The position numbers and the translations under genes were made by a program. Shown here in pieces: positions 59,824-64,000 of a stretch of 64,000 nt of DNA (positions within the stretch are counted from its first letter, which is position 1; every line of letters starts with the position of its first letter). The notes under the pieces were generated by a model. It was not told the origin of the DNA. It saw only the letters and a list, made by a program, of their open reading frames with translations, and searched no databases. Source of the DNA: Lysobacteraceae bacterium (GTDB lineage: Bacteria > Pseudomonadota > Gammaproteobacteria > Nitrococcales > AK92); the NCBI GenBank assembly GCA_012523465.1, contig JAAYIK010000005.1, positions 62,001 to 126,000 on the forward strand, written 5' to 3'.

Positions 59824-60168
59824 GTCGGCGCCCGCTAAAACCCCGCCTTTTTCGCAGGCCCGCCACCTTCTCGTCCGCTTCCGGGCTGGTCTCATATCCA
59901 CCGCTGCGGCTGGCGCGTACGCTTGCGCGCCAGCCGCTCGACGAAGATCACGCAGCGCCCAAGACCCGACCGAAACCCGCCCACAGACTCCTTGTAAATC
60001 AATCGGATAGACGAACGATCGGAAAGCTTGCGAAAAATTGGCCGAATCCGCGCAAGCTCGGTCCGGCGTCGCTTTCGCGACTTTATCCACAGGCTTGCCC
60101 ACAGAAAATGTGGATAACGCCGGCAGGCGTCGGCCCCCGTGCGGCGGCGGCATGCCGCCGGCCTTACC
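59824..60168. other. gene-free stretch containing DnaA boxes
   Basis: About 345 bases without a gene, between a plus-strand operon and a minus-strand gene that converge here. It contains two perfect DnaA boxes in opposite orientation and a weaker third between them (listed separately). There is no T-run terminator of note and no AT-rich unwinding element. Confidence 0.6.
60083..60117. promoter_or_regulatory. inverted pair of perfect DnaA boxes
   Basis: TTATCCACA at 60083-60091 and its inverted copy TGTGGATAA at 60109-60117 both match the strict DnaA 9-mer. They are 17 bases apart, with a weaker TTGCCCACA (60095-60103) in between. Three boxes in 35 bases is far above chance in such GC-rich DNA. 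No dnaA, dnaN, gidA or other origin gene is near, so a DnaA-titration or regulatory locus is likelier than the chromosomal origin. Confidence 0.75.
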
Positions 60169-60696
60169 TCAGTGGATCTGCCGCAAGGTCAACTTGTCGC
60201 CCCGCTGGGTGAATTCGAGCTCGCGCAAGAAGCTCATCCCCAAAAGTACCTTGTCGCTGTCGGTGTTGGGGTTGATGCTGCCGCGGACGTCGCGCAGCTC
60301 AATGTCGCCCAGCGCCACGCTGTCAAGCCAGGTGGTATAGCCGTAGACAATGCCGTTGGCCGTCTGGAAGCTGACCTGGCGGCCACGCTCGAGGCCCAGG
60401 CGGTCGGCCAGATGCAGCGGCACGGACACGTCGCTGGCGCCGGTGTCGAGCAGGAACACCACGTCGTGGCCGTTGATGCGGCCGCTGGCCACATAGTGGC
60501 CATAACGGTTGCGCTCCAGCACGACCTCGCTGTAGCCCGCCCCCGTGCGCGTCACCAGCTGCTGGTTGGGATTCAGCTGGCGCTCGTTCCAGCGGTCGAA
60601 GAACAGGGTGTGCAGGCCCAGCATCACCGCCCAGAAGGCGACGCACATCCAGCGCGTGATGTGGGCGTTTTCATTGGCGGGAGCTGGTGAAGTCAT
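60169..60696 (-). CDS. membrane-anchored retropepsin-like aspartic protease (TIGR02281 family)
   Basis: A 175-residue protein with one N-terminal transmembrane helix (about 15-33) and a retropepsin-like domain. The catalytic motif Leu-Leu-Asp-Thr-Gly-Ala-Ser holds D84, followed by a flap-like region and Leu-Gly-Met-Ser-Phe-Leu near 155. One motif per chain means it must dimerise to be active. This bacterial group is widespread in proteobacteria, but substrates are mostly unknown. The ATG at 60696 gives the expected length; the frame is open to 61056. It faces the DnaA-box region. Confidence 0.85.
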   Translation of the reverse strand: MTSPAPANENAHITRWMCVAFWAVMLGLHTLFFDRWNERQLNPNQQLVTRTGAGYSEVVLERNRYGHYVASGRINGHDVVFLLDTGASDVSVPLHLADRLGLERGRQVSFQTANGIVYGYTTWLDSVALGDIELRDVRGSINPNTDSDKVLLGMSFLRELEFTQRGDKLTLRQIH

Positions 60697-60865
60697 CTCT
60701 TGTTGCTGCTCATGATGCGGTCCGATCACCCCAAAACGAACATCAAACGATGCATTGATGACAATGGCATCATCTTGCCAGAAATTCATCCAAGCAGCGC
60801 CGGCGGTGCGGCCCCGGCAGCCGATCTGGAGCCAGGGCTCGGCTTGAGGTACGGTGCTGGGCGTG

Positions 60866-62413
60866 ATGAAGCGTCTCGTACTCGCCCCGCTTTGCCTGAT
60901 TCTTGCGCTGGCCACTGCGATGCTGCCGGCCGGCTGCGCGCGGCTGCCGCCGCTCGATGCCCGCACACCGTCCCGGGCTTTCACCGACACCGCCGACACC
61001 AGCCTTGGGCGCGCCATCGCGCCCATGGTGGAAGCCCATCCCGGCAAGTCCGGCATCGTCGCGCTGACCGACGACCTGGACGCCTTTGCCGTGCGCGTCC
61101 TCCTCGCCCAGGCCGCCGAGCGCTCGCTTGACGTACAGTACTACATCTGGCAGCAGGACCTGTCCGGCACCCTGCTGCTCGAGGCCCTGCACCGCGCCGC
61201 CGACCGCGGCGTGCGGGTGCGGCTGCTGCTGGATGACAACAACACCCGCGGCCTCGACAAACTGCTGGCCGCGCTCGACGCCCATCCCAACATCGAGGTG
61301 CGGCTGTTCAATCCGTTCCTACATCGCCGCTGGCGAGCGCTGGGCTACTTGAGCGACTTCGCGCGACTGAACCGGCGCATGCACAACAAGTCGTTCACGG
61401 CCGACGGCCAGGTCACCATCATCGGCAGCAGCAACATCGGCGACGAGTACTTCGGCGCCGGAGACTTTTTGTTCGCGGACCTGGACGTGCTGGCCATCGG
61501 TCCCGTGGCGGCGGATGTGGCGCAGGATTTCGATCGCTACTGGAACAGCCCCTCCAGCTATCCGGCCGCGCTCATTCTCGATCCGGCGGAGGCGGCCGCT
61601 CTGGCCGAGCTGGGCGCTGGCGCCAACCTGATCGCGCGCGACCCGGCGGCGGCCGAATACATGCGCCAGCTTGCCACCTCGCGGCTGGTGCAGGAGCTGC
61701 TGTCAGGCCGGCTCCAGTTCGAATGGGCCGTCACCCGCATGCTCAGCGACGATCCGGCCAAGGGCCTGGGACAGGCCACCGAGGACATGCTACTGCCCAG
61801 CCGCCTGTCGGAGGTGCTGGGCACCCCGCAGAAGGAACTGCTGCTGGTCTCGCCCTATTTCGTCCCTACCGCCGCCGGCGTCGCAGCACTGGCCGACCTG
61901 GCGCGGCGCGGCGTGGCCGTCAGCGTCTTCACCAACGCCCTGGAGGCGACCGACGTGGCCGTGGTGCACGCCGGCTACGCCAAGCGGCGCAAGGCGCTGC
62001 TGGAGGCGGGCATCCGCTTGTACGAAATGAAGCGCGAGATCGCCTCACCCCGCATCCGTGACCGCGGCCTGACCGGCAGCTCGGCCTCCAGCCTGCACGC
62101 CAAGACCTGCGCAGTCGATCGTCAGCGCGTTTTCATCGGCTCTTTCAACTTTGACCCGCGTTCGGCCCGGCTCAACACCGAAATGGGCTTCATCATTGAC
62201 AGCCCACGGCTGGCCGAGGCCATGGCGGAAGCCTTCGCCAGCGCCATCCCGGAACTAGCTTACGAGGTGCGCCTTGCCCCCGACGGCAAGCTGGTATGGA
62301 TAGAGCGCCAGGATGGAGAAGAAAAGGTCCTCGCGCGCGAGCCGGGCACCCGCTTCTGGCAGCGGCTAGCGGTGCGGCTGATCGGCTGGCTGCCCATCGA
62401 GTGGCTGCTGTAG
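60866..62413 (+). CDS. phospholipase D-family lipoprotein (cardiolipin-synthase-like)
   Basis: A 515-residue protein with a lipobox (Leu-Pro-Ala-Gly-Cys, C24), so it is a lipid-anchored envelope protein. Two HKD motifs are complete: H173-K175-D180 (His-Asn-Lys-Ser-Phe-Thr-Ala-Asp) and H411-K413-D418 (His-Ala-Lys-Thr-Cys-Ala-Val-Asp). They are followed by Gly-Ser-Ser-Asn and Gly-Ser-Phe-Asn. The architecture is that of ClsC-type cardiolipin synthases and phosphatidyltransferases, which exchange phospholipid head groups. The ATG at 60866 is preferred to a GTG at 60854; the ribosome binding site is weak for both. Phospholipase D activity is an alternative. Confidence 0.9.
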   Translation: MKRLVLAPLCLILALATAMLPAGCARLPPLDARTPSRAFTDTADTSLGRAIAPMVEAHPGKSGIVALTDDLDAFAVRVLLAQAAERSLDVQYYIWQQDLSGTLLLEALHRAADRGVRVRLLLDDNNTRGLDKLLAALDAHPNIEVRLFNPFLHRRWRALGYLSDFARLNRRMHNKSFTADGQVTIIGSSNIGDEYFGAGDFLFADLDVLAIGPVAADVAQDFDRYWNSPSSYPAALILDPAEAAALAELGAGANLIARDPAAAEYMRQLATSRLVQELLSGRLQFEWAVTRMLSDDPAKGLGQATEDMLLPSRLSEVLGTPQKELLLVSPYFVPTAAGVAALADLARRGVAVSVFTNALEATDVAVVHAGYAKRRKALLEAGIRLYEMKREIASPRIRDRGLTGSSASSLHAKTCAVDRQRVFIGSFNFDPRSARLNTEMGFIIDSPRLAEAMAEAFASAIPELAYEVRLAPDGKLVWIERQDGEEKVLAREPGTRFWQRLAVRLIGWLPIEWLL

Positions 62414-62558
62414 ACGGCGCGACAAAACTTCAAGAACAAATCGCAACAATCTGAAAATTAATCGCTTTTTACTCTGCAGGCCACAGACGGCCGATGACGA
62501 GCTTGGAAGCCTGCCGCTTGGCGTCAAGAATCGCAAGCAAGCAATTGATTTTCCAGCA

Positions 62559-63794
62559 TCAACCCTCTTCCTTAGCCAGTCCGCTCGCCTTGCTCACGCC
62601 CCGCAGCCGATGCAGACCGAAGGCTCCCGCCGCGCAGACCAGCATCGCCCCCGCCAGCGGCAAGGCGCTCGGTACATGCCAGAGGCTGACCAGGGTTGCG
62701 GCGGCGGTGCCGAGCAGGAATTGCAGAGTGCCCATCAATGCCGACGCCGAACCGGCCTCTGCGCGCTCCACCTGCGCCAGTGCCAGCGCCGTGGTGTTGG
62801 GGCCGATGAAGCCAAGGCTGGCGATGAAACCGAACAGCCCCAGCATCATCAGCACCAAGCTGCGCGAGCCGCTCAGCGCAGTAACCAGCATCAACAACCC
62901 AGCCAGGAGCGGAAACCAAATGGAACGCAGCAGTATGGTCTCCGGTGCCCAATAGTGCAGCAGACGGGCGTTGACCTGCGAGGCGCCGATCAGCCCCAGC
63001 GCGTTAAGTCCGAACAGCCAGCCGAAGTGCTGCGCGGGCACGCCGTAGAGCTCGATCAGCACATGGGGCGAGGCGGCGATGTAGGCGAACATGCCGGCAA
63101 AGGCCAGGGCGCCACACAGGGCATGGATGAGGAAAGGGCGGTTGCGGATGAGCGCGGCATAGCCGCGCAGCACCTCGCCCGGACCGAGCGAGGCCGAGCG
63201 CTCCCGCGGCGCGGTCTCGCGCAGCCACAGGCGCACCGCGATCAGCAGCGTCACGCCAAAGGCCGCCAGCAACCAGAAAATCCCGCGCCAGCCGGCCACT
63301 ACCAGCACCCAGCCGCCCAGCAGCGGAGCCAAGATCGGCGCCAGCCCCATCACCAACATCAGCAGTGAAAACGCCCGCGCTCCTTCCTGCGCCGTGGTAC
63401 GGTCGCGCACCACGGCGCGGCTGATGACGGTGGCCGCGCTGCCGCCCAGGGCCTGCAGGAAACGCCAAATCGCCAGCGCCCCGACGTCATGGGTAAGCGC
63501 GCAGCCGACCGAGGCCGCGACATAAATCATCAGACCGATGTACAAGGCCGGCTTGCGGCCGATGTGGTCGCTGAGCGGGCCGTGGACCAGCTGCCCCAGC
63601 CCCATGCCAATGAGGAACACAGCCAAGGTCAGCTGCACGTTGGCAACAGAGCTGCCTAGGCTGTCGGCAATAGCCGGGAAGCCGGGCAAGTACATGTCGA
63701 TGGACAGCGGCCCGATAGCGGTCAGCGCGCCGAGCAGCCACAACCAGGCAGGCACTCGCCTGCCGAGCGCAGAATCAGACTGGGATGCTTGCAC
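62559..63794 (-). CDS. Bcr/CflA-type multidrug efflux MFS transporter
   Basis: A 411-residue major facilitator with 12 helices. Family marks are Ser-Ile-Asp-Met-Tyr-Leu-Pro-Gly-Phe-Pro near residue 31 and Gly-Pro-Leu-Ser-Asp-His-Ile-Gly-Arg-Lys-Pro near 72 (motif A), with Ala-Pro-Ile-Leu-Ala-Pro-Leu-Leu-Gly-Gly near 152. Bcr/CflA carriers are proton-driven exporters of drugs such as bicyclomycin, chloramphenicol or florfenicol, and also of amino acids or dipeptides. It appears to be a single gene, with AT-rich DNA (62414-62558) downstream. The substrate is not defined by sequence. Confidence 0.92.
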   Translation of the reverse strand: MQASQSDSALGRRVPAWLWLLGALTAIGPLSIDMYLPGFPAIADSLGSSVANVQLTLAVFLIGMGLGQLVHGPLSDHIGRKPALYIGLMIYVAASVGCALTHDVGALAIWRFLQALGGSAATVISRAVVRDRTTAQEGARAFSLLMLVMGLAPILAPLLGGWVLVVAGWRGIFWLLAAFGVTLLIAVRLWLRETAPRERSASLGPGEVLRGYAALIRNRPFLIHALCGALAFAGMFAYIAASPHVLIELYGVPAQHFGWLFGLNALGLIGASQVNARLLHYWAPETILLRSIWFPLLAGLLMLVTALSGSRSLVLMMLGLFGFIASLGFIGPNTTALALAQVERAEAGSASALMGTLQFLLGTAAATLVSLWHVPSALPLAGAMLVCAAGAFGLHRLRGVSKASGLAKEEG

Positions 63795-63924
63795 GAAAGA
63801 CGTCCTCGACCAGCGCAGGTCGCAAGGTTCGGAAGTCAGAGGGAAACGCGGCGCAGCATGATACCTTCAGCCGCGGCCGGTTTGCAGCTGATTTGTGCAT
63901 GCCCCGCACCGGGCGCCGAACGGC

Positions 63925-64000
63925 TCAAGAGTCCGGCTGCCTGCGCTCGATCCCGAGCTCGGCCAGGGCCTTGACCATGTCCTCGGCCGAGGTCTCCGGC
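63925..64000 (-). CDS. C-terminal end of a gene running off the window
   Basis: Only the last 24 residues are visible, reading from the window edge to a TGA at 63925-63927: Pro-Glu-Thr-Ser-Ala-Glu-Asp-Met-Val-Lys-Ala-Leu-Ala-Glu-Leu-Gly-Ile-Glu and a basic tail. The acidic, helical character and codon use match a real gene, but the fragment is too short to name. It is followed by a 130-base gap before the start of the efflux gene. Confidence 0.5.
   Translation of the reverse strand, partial: PETSAEDMVKALAELGIERRQPDS

Noticed and set aside
60083-60117. Chromosomal origin of replication
   Set aside because: No AT-rich unwinding region and no dnaA, dnaN, gidA or rpmH neighbours.

Overview
The window is a high-GC (roughly two-thirds G+C), gene-dense bacterial chromosome segment, most likely from a gammaproteobacterium. 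This rests on recA with pncC nearby, mutS followed directly by fdxA, the yhiI-rbbA-yhhJ order, a GTP-type PEP carboxykinase and a liu leucine-catabolism cluster. I see no tRNA, rRNA, CRISPR array, insertion sequence or prophage. The genus cannot be fixed from sequence alone.

Layout. 0-8.2 kb: VanZ-like protein, DUF4922-type nucleotidyltransferase, pckG with a strong terminator, sufE, then a Fur-box-controlled TonB-dependent receptor followed by a periplasmic cupredoxin and a secreted protein of unknown function. 8.2-21.6 kb is a catabolic block: two SDR dehydrogenases, an ACAD10/11-like acyl-CoA dehydrogenase, a divergent LysR regulator, acetoacetyl-CoA synthetase, and the MerR regulator liuR with liuB-liuD-liuE (methylcrotonyl-CoA carboxylase and HMG-CoA lyase), then an SLC13 transporter. 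Together these convert leucine-derived methylcrotonyl-CoA to acetyl-CoA plus acetoacetate, and reactivate the acetoacetate. 21.6-27.9 kb is DNA maintenance: recA, thpR, pncC, mutS and fdxA. 28.8-35.6 kb: a holin-fold membrane protein, an FtsH-type protease, and a trehalose module (beta-phosphoglucomutase/trehalose-phosphatase fusion, GH65 phosphorylase, small membrane protein). 35.6-44.4 kb: the three-gene yhiI-rbbA-yhhJ exporter, a P-type cation ATPase and a zinc alcohol dehydrogenase. 44.6-64 kb is accessory: a lipoprotein lipase, a radical SAM protein, YghU-type glutathione transferase, an aminotransferase, LysR, CBS protein, YdfG-type SDR, two MFS carriers, a retropepsin-like protease and a phospholipase D-family lipoprotein.

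Most striking is gene decay between 27.7 and 55.3 kb. Six genes are interrupted (WYL regulator, enoyl-CoA hydratase, amidase, rarD, a LysE-type exporter, a DJ-1/PfpI protein) by nonsense codons, one- or two-base indels, a 28-bp tandem duplication or truncation. In addition fdxA has lost its stop codon and reads into the decayed WYL gene. Either this lineage is shedding accessory genes or the assembly carries errors; raw reads would decide.

Other points of interest: a two-gene version of the three-domain layout known in mycobacterial OtsB1, an inverted pair of perfect DnaA boxes in a gene-free stretch at 60.1 kb, a perfect AT palindrome touching the start codon of a LysR gene, a radical SAM protein with a CX4CX2C cluster motif, and a P-type ATPase whose M6 segment lacks the acidic residue normal for calcium pumps.
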